Assembly (NCBI GenBank): GCA_028023455.1
Contig: JAQFVV010000017.1
Span: 124,001-188,000 of the forward strand
Length of the DNA: 64,000 bases
Direction of reading: 5' to 3'
DNA from: Epiperipatus broadwayi
Lineage: Eukaryota > Onychophora > Udeonychophora > Euonychophora > Peripatidae
Shown: piece after piece, positions 37,795 to 49,201 of the stretch
How the letters are laid out: each line of letters begins with the position of its first letter
Position numbering within the stretch: position 1 is the stretch's first letter
Made by a program: the position numbers and the translations under genes
Notes under the pieces: generated by a model
What the model was told of the DNA's origin: nothing
The model's input: the letters and a program-made list of their open reading frames with translations, nothing else
Database searches by the model: none

Positions 37795-38055
37795 TCCTTT
37801 CTTAATTTCCAAGCTAGTACTATCACTAGTGAGGCCAGTAACACTTGAAGAAAAGAAATAAATAATACCATTCAAAACATATATATGCAAATTTGTGCAC
37901 TATTGTTAACAGATAAATGTATTTGAAAAGTTTAAATAAAGTTTGAATTTTTTTCTAAAGACATTTAACATTTAATATTAGGTGATGGAAATAATCCAAC
38001 ATATAAATACTATTAAAATGTCACTGCCACACAATTCCTCAGATAAATACCAAAG
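37795..38055 (+). mobile_element. SINE body, copy C
   Basis: Shares GAGGCCAGTAACA, TTAAATAAAGTTTGAATTTT, CTAAAGACATTTAA and GGTGATGGAAATAATCCAA with the copies at 16618-16906 (minus) and 54985-55245 (plus). The tRNA-like head is missing or decayed beyond recognition. Confidence 0.6.
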
Positions 38056-39989
38056 TTGTTTAAATATATTATTTAAATAAATATAAAACATATTTAAATA
38101 TTATTTTACAATGCTTTTTTAAATATTGTCTTTCAAAATTAATTTTACCATTATTTTTTTCATAATTTATACATAAAACGCATAGTATATGATAGACAGT
38201 TCTAACTTTTCACTCTCTTGACAAAAAAAAAGATATTTTAATTATAATGCTTAGTATTTTGTGTATTATTGATAGAATTTCTTAGGCTAAATTTTATAAT
38301 AAATGCTAGGGACACCGTATATCCTCATAAATCCAAACCATATTCTTTTCACTTGCAAATGAACACTTTTTAATTGCACAGCATATTCTGTAGATATTGT
38401 GATATAATATTTCAATCTGTAAAATATAATCAACAAATTATATAAATCTTTAATACAAATCATGAATTTTTCTCTGTCATAGTACTGTAGGAATTATAAG
38501 AACCCTTATAAAATTTCTTATTTTTAATCGCATATCTTCTAGATTTGCTTTTCTATTTATATTCTCAACTTTTCTGTTGTTTCCATATTTACTCTCATTA
38601 ATTAACCACAACTGAATCAATTTTACATATTTCCATGATTTTTAATATTTAGTATATTCTTCAATCTTTGATACTAATCAAAAATCGTTAACTATCTTTA
38701 ACATGTCAACAATCTCTTTTACAGTTTTTGTATCAACTTTCTCTTTATGCATGATTTCTGCATTTATATTATTTTTTATTCATTGCTTTTACATCCACAT
38801 TATTTTATTCATGGCTTCTAAATAACAGTGTTGTTACTCATATTGTCTACATTGACATTATACTAATTTATAGCATCAATATCAATATCTGTTTAATTCA
38901 TATATTCTCTATTCATTTTACTTCTATCATTACACTCTATCCCAATCTTTTCCTTTTGTGTATCACTAATGGAACAAAGTTGCATAAAAAATTTTAGGTA
39001 AGGCACTTGGCAATTATTTAAAATATTACTTGTTTCATCTAGAAATGGACTTGCTATTTTTATCTGAGCGATTCTTTAATAATCTCATTGATTAAAGATT
39101 TCTTTCTTGTCTGAATGTAGTTTTGTAAACCCACATCATCTTCACTACAGTATTAAAATGGTCTTCTCTTCACTTTAGACTCTTCAATTAAATTTAGATC
39201 TCACACTTTTCATTTATTGCAATGCTATATTCAGAAATGTCATTGCATTTGTGTTTGTATTGCTTTTTTGAAGATTTCAATTTTTTTTAGTGTATTATCT
39301 TTTTTCTCATTTTTTCCACAGTGCCCCCATCAGATTTTGAGTCTTCTATTTTTTCAACATTTTTCTGCAACATATTATACCTGAATTGTCTTTAGAATTT
39401 ATAATCTGTTTCATTTTTTTTCTTCTTTTTGTTCCATTTTTTTAATCATTTCTTCTATAAGTATTTAACAAAATTGGTCCATAACCTTTTATCCATCTAA
39501 TCTTTTTTTCAAATATTTGTTTCACTTTTAATTTCTATAATATGCAAAATTTTCAAAATTTTTAACTTATTACTATGTAATATAATATAAAGACATTGAA
39601 AAGCAGTCCTCATAAATTCTTTCTGAAAGTGATTCAATGCCTATTTTTTTGCTTGCTCCTGAGTATCTGTGTTTTCTGTCATTATTCTCTTGAAATTGTT
39701 TTCACTTGCTAATATTTCTTTTGGTTTAACTCTTTTGCTCAACTATTATTGTGCATGTTCATAATACCCCTATCATCTCCATATGTCTGAAGTGATAATA
39801 AATTGTGAACTATAGATATATATAATTATCTTATTTTCTAATTATATAAAAGTATTTTGGTCTTGTTTTTAATATGTAAAGATGTATCATGGCAAATAGT
39901 TGTGTAAACAAAAATAATAGATTGAATTAGAGAGAGAATATAAATAAATTCTCTCTTGATGAAAGTGAATGTAAAACAATCATAACATA
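38056..39989. other. T-rich DNA, nothing recognised
   Basis: 38700-39770 is pyrimidine-rich on the plus strand, so purine-rich on minus. Minus-strand frames show Lys-rich strings but are full of stops. I do not call a gene. Confidence 0.4.
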
Positions 39990-40770
39990 TAATGGGCAGT
40001 CTAATGTAATAGTACTAATTGGAGGGTGAATAGCAAAGTCACATTGTATATCTGGACACTTATTAATGTTCTAAATGTAACAAATCAAACAATATTTGAA
40101 AATATGGAAAAAATAGCCATATGATTTAATTGTGATGATAATCCAATGATGTTGATTCATTACAATAATGTGTTAATAGACATAACTTGATGACTGTCTA
40201 AAATGTAAACACTGAAAGCACAAATCACAATAATGATTCCAATAATTGGAATGACAGTAAATAATAGGATTCATTATCTATCTAGCAAAATTTCTATGTT
40301 TAAATAACACAATTTATATTTATTTCGTGACTTGTTTAGCACTATATATCTGTAATTTTCATAGTTAAAGAATATCATACAGTTGCCATGATAATAACTG
40401 GTAATATAAAATAGTATCTAACTCTTTTGAATTAAGCTAAAAAACCTATTTTATCACTTTTAATATGGCTTATTATCTATCATTTTGACTGGTTCTAGTC
40501 TGAGCAATATATAAAGACATTGGATATTAATATACATTTATGATAAATCATTTTAATCTTATTTTAGAAAATCAATGAAAAACACATACATATTTTACTG
40601 TTATAGATATAATTAACAGTTTTTAAAAATTTAATTATTGCTTCTAAACGATAAATTATTCTGAAAGTTTAACAAAATTATTTAATTATAACACAGTTTA
40701 AAAGTTTAATTTTCTTAATTTTTTTAAACCAAAAGCAATTTGTTTTAAAATCTTTCATAATAAATACAAA
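39990..40770 (+). repeat. Diverged long repeat, copy 2 of 2
   Basis: Partner of 33560-34300, about 6.4 kb downstream in the same orientation. Shares TTGGAGGGTGAATA, GTAACAAA, GAAAATAT and the TTTTAAAATCTTTC-type block. Confidence 0.45.
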
Positions 40771-41342
40771 ACAATTTATAATAAGTGCTTATATTTACTA
40801 TGGAAACTAAAAATCAAAAAAATAATTGTTTCGTCAATCGCAATTGGGACTTTAATATTTAATTTGAAATAAAAGAATGGGAAAGAGGGGATCCAGAAAT
40901 TAATTAAGTCAGTCTCTTATTGTAAAAAGTAAAGTTTGACATAATTAATTTCAGAACTCTCCTCCTCCCCACCATGCTTTATTTCAAAATAAATATAAAA
41001 CCCTCAATTGTGTTTGAAGAAGCAATTAGTTTCTTGCTTTTTAGTTTCTATAGTAATTAAAACTGTTCATTATAATAATTTTTTATATCTATTATTTTTA
41101 ATTTTTTAACATTGTTACATTTATTACAATTATTCCAGTCTTCTTAATGTATAAAATTAATATCATGCATGCTAAAACATCACTTTTTAAAAAGGTGAAC
41201 TTTTGCAATCTAAGATTTATTTTTCTTTGAATTCTAAATTACCACTAAAATACTTTTTTTAATGTTTTTAACGATCTATTTATATATAAGTTGATACTAA
41301 GATTTTCATGGGTTACAGATATAAAGTATGAATCTGCAAACT
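40771..41342. other. AT-rich DNA, nothing recognised
   Basis: Featureless flank before the RTE element, ending in an AT run that abuts its 3' tail. Confidence 0.5.
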
Positions 41343-41367
41343 ATATATATATATATCATCATCTTCA

Positions 41368-43204
41368 TCAACAACCATTATCAATCCACTGCAGGATGAA
41401 GGTCTCTCCAAGTTTAATCCATCTTCTCCGATCTTTAGCTTCTCTTCTCCACAACACCCCTGCACATTTTCTTATTTCATCCATCCATCTCACATGTGGT
41501 CTCTTTCTGGGTCTTTTACAATCTCATGGAATCCAGTTTAAAATTTCAATTGTCCATCTATTATCATTTCTTCTAGCAATATGTCCAGCCCAACTCCATT
41601 TCAATCTATTAATTTTTTTCAATAAGGTCAGTAAAAACTGTTTGTTGTCTTACCCATACATTGTATTTTCGATCTCTTCTTGTTACTCCCAACATACATC
41701 TCTCCATACTCCTTTGAGTGGTCTGAAGTCTCTGTATTGCTCTTCCATTAAGTGTCCAAGTCTCAGATCCATAAGTAAGAACTGGTAAAACACATTTGTT
41801 AAAAACCATCCTTTTCAAACACATAGGCATATTTCCTTTTAGTATCAAGTTATTTCTACCAAAAGGACTCCAACCAAGTTTAATTCTATGAGTAATTTCC
41901 TCCATTATGTTTCCATCTGTATTAATAATCTGACCAAGGTATTTGTAACTGTTAACTTCTTCTAATTCTTCATAATCAATCTTTATTTTCATATTTTGAG
42001 CAAATCGATTAAACATTACTTTCATCTTTTTAACATTTATCTTTAGTCCTACTTTTCTATTTTCATCTGCTAACTCCTGCAACATTTCCTGCAGCTCTGA
42101 AGCATTATTTGAAAAAACAACTACATCACCTGCGAAATCTAAATGACTTAAATACTCTCCATTTACTTTCACTCCTTTAGTTTCCCATTTTAATCCACAA
42201 AATACTTCTTGCAGCACTGCTGTAAAGAGTTTTGGAGATATGGAGTCACCTTGTCTTACACCTTTCTCAATGTTGATTTTTCCAGTATCATTATGTAATC
42301 TAATTGTTGCTGTTGCATTTTTATATATATTCTTTAAAATATGACAATATCCTGGATCTATACCTTGATGATCCAATGCTTTAATCACTGAAAAAATGTG
42401 TATAGAATCGAATGCCTTGTCATAATCTACAAATCCAAAACATAATGACAATTCATATTCATTTGACCTTTCTATGACTTCTCTCAATACCTGGATATGA
42501 TCTATTGTACTAAAACCACTTTTAAATCCAGCTTGTTCTCTTGGTTGGTGGAAATCCAAAGTTCTCTGTAGACGAGTTGTAATTATCTTGGTAAAAATTT
42601 TATATAAAACTGATAAAAGGCTGATGGGTCTGTAATTTCTAATATCTTCTTTATCACCTTTTTTAAATATTAATATTATTACTGCATTCTTCCAATCTTC
42701 CGGTACATCTTTATCATTTAGACATTTGGTATATAACTTTGCTAAAATTGTTTCTATTTCTTCACCTGCTTCTTTTAATATATCAATTATAATTCCATCA
42801 TTTCCTGGAGCCGTTCCTTTCTTCATACACTTAATTGCATGTCTCACTTCTTCATTTAAAATTCTGGGCAATTCAGAAGATGTAATAGATATAGGAGGTA
42901 CTTGTTCTTTATTACTATATAATTCTTGATAAAAATCTTCTACCAATTTCATGATGTCATCTCTCTTTTTAGTAATAATTCCATCTTTTTTTCTTATTGC
43001 AGATATAAATTTCCTACCAATACCAAAATGTTGTTTAACATTTTTGAGACTTTTATTTTCTTCTACAGCTTTCCTTGCTATTTCACAGTTATACTTTCTT
43101 ATATCATTTTCAACTCTTTTCCGTACCATTTTACAAAATTCGAGATATTCAATTCTTTTTAATACATCATTTTTGTATATCTTCATATTCCTTCTTTTCT
43201 TCAT
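41368..43204 (-). pseudogene. RTE reverse transcriptase, 531-codon frame with defects
   Basis: The open frame covers 43204-41609 (531 codons). Blocks in order: the NDGI region (135-138), WKNAVIILIFKKGDKEDIRNYRPISLL (171-197), LQRTL and EQAGFKSGFST (223-233), motif A GFVDYDKAFDS with catalytic D260 (257-267), motif B KGVRQGDSISPKLF (314-327), motif C DFAGD (356-360) and the RTE C-terminal ETWTLNGRAIQRLQTTQRSMERCMLGVTRRD region. Motif C should read FADD. The codon for its first Asp is GGT (42128-42130), so a catalytic residue is lost. The frame shifts in an A7 run near 41613-41619, and the true C-terminus (AGHIARR, RWTIEILN, RKRPHVRWMDEI) continues to the stop at 41368-41370 with one further TGA at 41524-41526, where the second RTE copy has Arg. 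It is inactive. Confidence 0.88.
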
Positions 43205-43232
43205 AAATTCTCTAGTCTCAGTAGAAATTTTA

Positions 43233-44330
43233 TTAGTCCATTGCTGCTTTTTTTCTACCAGCTATGTTTGTTGCAGTTTTTAAAAGTGTATCAGTTATTT
43301 TCATATTAATTTCATTCAAATCTGAATCATGTTCAAAATCTCCTAACACTTGAAACATATTTGTAAGTTCTAATTTAAATTCATTAGAATGTTTCTGAAG
43401 ATTAGGAATATCAACTGTAAATATTGTTTTTCTTAATAATTTTTGTCTCTCTAGTTTTACATTAACACGTAACTTACACCTTACTAATCGATGATCACTT
43501 TCTGTGTTAAATTTATTAAGAACATTACAGTCTTGAAATATGTATTTTCTGTTAGTCAAAATATAATCCAATTCTGCTGTACCTTCATTTGGATGCTTCC
43601 ATGTCCATTTCCTTTTAACATTTTTCTCAAAAAATGAATTCATAATATAAAGTTTTTCTTTTTCTGCAAACTCCACAAGTCTATGTCCTCTCTCATTTCT
43701 ATTACCATAACCAAAATTACCTACAGCAATTTCATCTTTCATTTGTCTACCAATTCTAGCATTAAAGTCTCCCACAACAATTTTAAAATGTTGTTTACTC
43801 TGATCAAAAGCCTTTTGTACATCCATATAAAAATCTTCTACTACTTCATCACTATGAGAACTTGTTGGGGCATAAACCTGAATTATCTGCATTTGGTATC
43901 TGCTATTAAGTTGTATAACTAATCTTGCCACTCTGTCCGATACACCATCAATCTCCACAATATTGTTCTTCCACTTTTTATTTATAATGAATCCTACTCC
44001 ACTTGTATTTCCAATATGTGTGCCTTTATAATAGAGTATATGTCCACTTTTTAAATCAATTGTTTCTTCTCTTTTTCTTCTAACTTCACAAAGTCCAATA
44101 ATGTCCCATTTAATATAAGACAGTTCTTCTTCTAATTCTTGCAATCTTCCTTCACTTGTAAATGATCTGCAGTTGTAAGTACCTAAATAAAAAGTCGTCA
44201 TCAAATGGCAGCCTGGGTCCACAATCAGGAGATTCTTAGCACCCTCTGCCTTCGGCCACCAACCGCTGCCTTGGTTGGTGACTTTACAGCTTCCTGGGAA
44301 TAAGGGCCATGCTTTATTTTTGTCTGTCAT
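43233..44330 (-). CDS. RTE APE-type endonuclease, intact 365-codon frame
   Basis: This is the endonuclease half of an RTE polyprotein, of the type often annotated in animal genomes as craniofacial development protein 2-like. After a leader peptide of about 45 residues come the family blocks: TYNCR (51-55), CEVRRK with the metal-binding Glu (E82), QVYAPTS (151-157), VVGDFNARIG (185-194, D188 and N190), KWTWKHPN (241-248), AELDYILTNR (252-261, D255) and TESDHRLV (276-283, D279 and H280). All expected catalytic residues appear present. The enzyme nicks target DNA so the 3' end can prime reverse transcription. The frame ends 28 bases before the first Met of the reverse-transcriptase frame, because of an A7 run (43248-43254) that shifts the frame. 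In relatives the two domains form one protein. Confidence 0.88.
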   Translation of the reverse strand: MTDKNKAWPLFPGSCKVTNQGSGWWPKAEGAKNLLIVDPGCHLMTTFYLGTYNCRSFTSEGRLQELEEELSYIKWDIIGLCEVRRKREETIDLKSGHILYYKGTHIGNTSGVGFIINKKWKNNIVEIDGVSDRVARLVIQLNSRYQMQIIQVYAPTSSHSDEVVEDFYMDVQKAFDQSKQHFKIVVGDFNARIGRQMKDEIAVGNFGYGNRNERGHRLVEFAEKEKLYIMNSFFEKNVKRKWTWKHPNEGTAELDYILTNRKYIFQDCNVLNKFNTESDHRLVRCKLRVNVKLERQKLLRKTIFTVDIPNLQKHSNEFKLELTNMFQVLGDFEHDSDLNEINMKITDTLLKTATNIAGRKKAAMD

Positions 44331-44656
44331 AATTGTATATATGTATTAGAAAAATATTTATCATTTACACCAACATTCATTCTGCCTTATCAGGCATTGA
44401 GAAGAAAGACCATGGTGTTTTTTGATCTTAAACTCAGAGGTAAAAAGCCAATAAACTCACCACACTGGCTAATGCATGTTGGTGAGCAGCCCATCCATGT
44501 TCGTATACTATATGAATAATCACATAGTAATAACAGCTGCAACGACAAGAACGTATGGAGTGGACATTAGGAATTTTCCCTGCTCCGTTCCATTAAGGCC
44601 TCCAAGAAAAATCAAAGGGTCTCCTTTCAGTTAATAGAAAATTTCTTTCTGCAGTC

Positions 44657-44726
44657 ATATATATATATATATATCACTTGATGGTTATATATATATATAT
44701 CACTTGATGGTTATATATATATATAT
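44657..44726. repeat. AT repeat with duplicated CACTTGATGGTT
   Basis: AT runs separated by two copies of CACTTGATGGTT, a local tandem duplication next to the RTE 5' end. Confidence 0.85.
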
Positions 44727-44942
44727 AATTACTTCAAGCAAAATACAGAAAATAAATACTTTAAATATACTTTATTCAGAAGTACTTTCAACTAGCTCAG
44801 TAGTCATTGTCAACAATTCAAAATTCAAAAATAACATTATTTTTGAATTTTGAATAGTTGACAATGACTACTGAGCTAGTTGAAAGTAATTCTAAATAAA
44901 GTATTTATTTACTGTATTTTGCATTGATATGCTTGAAGTAAT
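44727..44942 (+). mobile_element. Fold-back element, about 100-bp arms
   Basis: Near-perfect inverted arms start ATTACTTCAAGC on the left and end GCTTGAAGTAAT on the right. Within them CAACTAGCTCAGTAGTCATT is matched by its complement. The loop is only a few bases. Part of the right arm (GTTGAAAGTA-TTCT) resembles sequence downstream of the Penelope fragment at 46171-46345, so it may derive from a Penelope 3' end. Confidence 0.7.
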
Positions 44943-45005
44943 TATATTTTTATAATAACTTTTAATACAGATATTGCTTAATATTTTTACATATATATAT
45001 ATATA

Positions 45006-45210
45006 ATATAGAAATAAAACAAACTAACTCCTTTTTAAAACTTGATTTTTTTTCTTTTGGAATATGTGATATTTATTGTATATATATTTTATTTTAGTGT
45101 GCCTTGAAAAAGACTATAAAAAATAGTTGAAACATTGGATTTCTTTTTCCTGATTATAGTCATAAAAAATCAAGTTTTAAAAAGGAGTTAGTTTGTTTTA
45201 TTTCTATATT
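45006..45210 (+). mobile_element. Fold-back element with perfect 43-bp arms and a GAAAC stem motif
   Basis: The arms at about 45006-45050 and 45165-45210 are perfect inverted copies over at least 43 bp. Between them, at 45103-45133, CTTGAAAAA precedes a 6-bp stem GACTAT/ATAGTT (one G-T wobble) and GAAAC. A short minus-strand frame over this area is incidental. Confidence 0.75.
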
Positions 45211-45267
45211 AGATATATATGAACTATTTTGAAAAGAACAACTGTGTGCTGGATATATTAAATTATT

Positions 45268-45268
<1 letters not shown>

Positions 45269-45349
<81 letters not shown>
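45269..45349. repeat. AT dinucleotide microsatellite
   Basis: About 80 bp of AT with one AAA interruption near 45308. Open frames here are artefacts. Confidence 0.95.
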
Positions 45350-45352
<3 letters not shown>

Positions 45353-46170
45353 TGCCCACTTGCATGCATTACTCAAAATATAGCAATCTGCTTAATATTT
45401 GAAAATCACACAGATTAATAACCAGTTACAATATAATTTGTTTATTTGAAAAACATTTTTAAAAATCAACTATCAAAATACACTTTTAAAATGAAAAATT
45501 GTATAATCAAGATTATATTTCTATTTTAATTTTAAAACATTGTTAAGTTACTTTTTAAAATAAAGTTTTTTTAATATATATATGTCATCTTTCATGCATT
45601 ATTCAAAACGTATGGAGGTGATATGAATATCTGAAATTTGATATCAAAATATTTGAAATTTTATCCACCAACTTTTTTGGCTTTAGAAAACTAAGTAACC
45701 TACCTAAAATTTATAAGAAATATACCAAATTTCAACAGATTATATTATATATATTGAAGCAGTCAATCTTAGCTTAAGATTGAGCTTCATGGTTCTATCT
45801 ACTAACCTGTGTTTAAACCCTAATCCCATCCTGCTTCTTTAGTTGTGTATATATATTTTATGTATATATTTGAGATGTGAACCTAAAATTTATAAAGTTT
45901 AACTTTCCAATATTTTTTATTATTAATTTTTTATTATTATTAATTATTTTTTATTAAAGTACATAGGTGTTGTTCATATATATATATATATATATAATAA
46001 ATAAAATATCCGTTAATTAAAAACAATATTGTAATTATAATTGAAATAATATTTTTAACAGTTTACAAACAATTACAAATAATCCTTAAATCTACAGAAG
46101 TACTTTCAGTTACTTTCTAACCTGCCTCAACTGCCATTAAATTCAAAACCAAAAGCGGAAGCAAACGTCA
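45350..46170. other. AT-rich DNA, nothing recognised
   Basis: Contains further AT runs near 45975-45996. The last 80 bp may be the 3' UTR of the Penelope fragment that follows. Confidence 0.5.
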
Positions 46171-46345
46171 TCAATTCAAATTCCACGAATCTCGTATTTT
46201 AATGTTAGAAGCTTGTCGATTTATTAAATGCATTTTATTCCTGTTTAAAAAAATTGCCTCTTTAATTTTTCTTTTACTATGGTTTCTCTCTTCATGAAGA
46301 ATTTTCACATTTTCAAAATTAAATTTAAATTTATATAAAAGTATT
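46171..46345 (-). pseudogene. Penelope-like GIY-YIG C-terminal fragment
   Basis: A minus-strand frame runs from about 46344 to the TGA at 46171-46173. It reads YKFKFNFENVKILHEE near its start and then RKIKEAIFLNRNK and INRQ, ending SWNLN. This matches the last part of Penelope GIY-YIG domains (a KILHEE-type block, then KEA-x-F/Y-I/L) and parallels KIKEAYFINLDANSLNKRD in the element at 802-1233. There is no upstream domain, because a stop lies just before, so it is a 5'-truncated copy. It is too short for the usual gene-length cut-offs. Confidence 0.65.
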
Positions 46346-48979
46346 TACAAACTAATTAACAAACAAACAATCAGAGATTGTAACTTATATAAAAGCATTT
46401 AAAAAAATATTTTTTAAGAATGTACCCATGAAATACTTATTTTTATATAAAGTGAATGTTAAAAAAATATTTTTTTGTAAAATAACAATTAAAAATCAAC
46501 TTTTTTTCAAGAATATGTTCATCTGGTATATATATAGCAATTTTATAAATGTTTTAAATTTATGCTATCACTCACATATGACATTAAAATTATTGAATTA
46601 TTAAGAGCCATTAAATAATCATTTCAAATAATTGAATTGGTAAATATTAATGAACTTTAAAATTAGAATTATTAAGATAAATTTACTTATTTAGATTCGA
46701 CAATTCTGTTAACAATATCTATTCATTATTGTAGATGTTTTTAATGTTAATTTTTTTTTTTTAAATTATATGACAGTATGAGTTTCTAGGTAAAGATATT
46801 ATTCTCAATGTAGATATGTTAGACTTTGATAGAAACAGAATGATCAAATAATTATTTTTTAAGAAATTTATTGGCAACTCTTCCCAAAGATATTTCTAAA
46901 CCTTTAGCCAATTGTGTCTATAGTATAATGGTACACTTAAATAATAAGATGGACTATGATAATATCTAATCATAACTGGAGAACAAACTATTGATTCTAC
47001 AAATTTGTGCTTTAACTACCACTGAATTTAATGGGATTGTAACTTAAACTCAAATTGACAATGGATTAAATTTCTTTAATGTGCTTTTTAAAAAAAATTT
47101 AGGTTTTAAAAATATATTTGTTTTTAAAAAATATATTTTTCTTTATGAATAATAATGTTTCAATCTTCCTAATTGTTTTATTTATTTACTATTTGTCATG
47201 TCATAATTTCTATTCAAAACTGCTTGGTATTGTTTGGTATTGTTTTGATGTGGACTGTATTCATAAATATATATATATTATAAAAGACTATGATTTTGAC
47301 ATTTTTTATTTATTATTATGTAATTTAGACCAGCTAAATTATATAAGTACCATTATGCAAGAAGAAGGGGGGGAGTACAATCAATAGTTTACAAAATAAA
47401 TATATAAATGATCTGAACAGGTACTGTCTATAAATACATAGACTGCAGCTACCTTTCAATATTGCTAAACCCACTCTTTGCCTACTAAAAGCAAAGTACT
47501 TCTCTCATGAATACTTTTAATTTATACAGGGTATGCAGCTGGGTGACATCCAGATAATTAACTGATACATCCACAAGAGATTTTAAATATTTCTAACACT
47601 TGTTTTTCCAGGTAGGTCAATTGAACATAAGAAACTCACCTCATTAACGATCAGATATTAAACATTTAAAACAAGTTTATACAATTAACTACATTTTATA
47701 GACTAAAAGATTTAGAGAAAAGAGAATTCAGCCAAATTAACAAGTAAAAAACATATTTATTTAAATATGTTAACATATCAAACTATAGCAATATAAATAT
47801 ATAATAAAACTTAAATTATTTACAAAGTTATTTCAAACAGAACTAATTTAGTCTTAAATAACAAACTATACATTTACATATTTTCTCAATTTTAATAAAA
47901 TTCTATAAGGAAAATATAAATCTTATCCCTTTTTGCATTACTTTGAGTCTAGACTTTGATTCAGACTTGACTTAGGTTTGACTTAGGTTTTGGTTGACTT
48001 TTCTTGAGGTGATCACCCTTATTTTTTTTTTTTTGACAATACTAAGAGTGTCTGAGAGATCTTTAATGTCTACATTTGTATTCCATGAGCTCATGTACAG
48101 TATTCTTGCATAGCAGTTTAATTCTACTTCTTTCCAGAGCAGCATATCTTATCTTCATTTAACTGTTCAGCAACATTTTTAATGTAGGACAAGCAGATGT
48201 CTCAGCAATAGCAGATCAGTGTTTGGACACATTTCAGGCTATAGATAATTTACAGGAACTGCATGATGTAAGACTGAATAAACAGCAAATCCAGCATGGT
48301 ATAATCATGGTAGGGCATCCATAGAGATTTGTATACATTTCTTCAGCTACAAAACTAGGTATCCATAATGTCAGACTACAAAATTCAGCAGGTAATCTCA
48401 ACAATACAACATCAAAACTAACTACAACAGAAAAACTATGTCAATGAAAATTTATTAGATTTTATACCATTGACCAACCATTGGCCTGAGCATCACCCAT
48501 GCTAATCAGATTTTCATTTTTTTTCTTTTTTATTATTAATTACCCTTCTTTTTAATTACAGCATTACTGATCTAATTGGTTGACTGGCTTTTAGTAAAAC
48601 AACTTAATCTCTTCCTTCTTGGCTGAATAATAATTTACAAAATTATTTTCTATTTGATTAAATAATAATTTTACGAACTATTGAACTATTTTACATTCCG
48701 TTTTCTTTTTTAAATTAATACTTTAGCTTATCAAATACAATTTTAAGTACTCTATTTTTTCATTTTGTAGTTTTAAAAAGAAGGTAAGCAATTGTTACTG
48801 ATCTTATTTGGTCAGTGATTGTCTTTTAAATATTATTTCAATAGAAAATCTAATTTACACACTTAAATTATCACTATAGTTTAATTCAAAGTTTTATTAC
48901 TTTTTCTTCTATATTTCTTTTATTTTAAAACTGAGATTAATATAATCTGACTGGAGTTTTTTTTTTTAAATTCTAAACT
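46346..48979. other. AT-rich DNA; part less AT-rich (48080-48430)
   Basis: No gene is seen. 48080-48430 has more G and C and no frame; it may be an old repeat or gene piece. The 89-codon frame at 47118-47387 is low-complexity and hydrophobic, and I do not accept it. Confidence 0.4.
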
Positions 48980-49034
48980 GGTCTTTTGTTCTCTATCTTT
49001 CCTTTCTGTCTTTTGTTCTCTATCTTTCCTCTTT
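48980..49034. repeat. Short tandem duplication
   Basis: GTCTTTTGTTCTCTATCTTT is present twice in a row with CC(T) spacers. Confidence 0.8.
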
Positions 49035-49139
49035 ACTTACTATTACAATGAATACATTAGATAGCCCTTTTTATTTTTAAATACTATATATATATATATA
49101 TTTAAATACTTTTATGTAACTTATATTTTATGTATTTGT

Positions 49140-49142
<3 letters not shown>

Positions 49143-49199
<57 letters not shown>
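49143..49199. repeat. AT dinucleotide microsatellite
   Basis: About 56 bp of uninterrupted AT. Confidence 0.95.

Positions 49200-49201
<2 letters not shown>

Larger units (their letters stand above)
41357..44656 (-). mobile_element. RTE-clade LINE, best copy (copy 1)
   Basis: A 3.3-kb minus-strand element with a leader (44331-44656), an APE-type endonuclease frame, a reverse-transcriptase frame and almost no 3' UTR. Its last stop (41368-41370) sits within a short run of TGATGA-like repeats, as is usual for RTE elements. It lies between AT repeats on both sides, so a TSD, if present, is hidden in them. A plus-strand open frame of 165 codons over its 3' end is the antisense shadow of this element. 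Relatives occur at 8940-12222, 25757-26320, 26397-26604 and 61095-62690. Confidence 0.9.

Noticed and set aside
38700-39770. Decayed LINE ORF1 or coiled-coil gene on the minus strand
   Set aside because: Lys-rich strings are interrupted by many stops and no motif is recognisable; purine bias explains it.
41291-41788. 165-codon plus-strand frame
   Set aside because: Antisense of the RTE reverse-transcriptase C-terminus.
43248-43254. Programmed -1 ribosomal frameshift at A7
   Set aside because: The reverse-transcriptase frame is +1 relative to the endonuclease, not -1, and copy 4 suggests a single ancestral frame.
45160-45369. 69-codon minus-strand frame with Tyr-Ile repeats
   Set aside because: Produced by the AT microsatellite.
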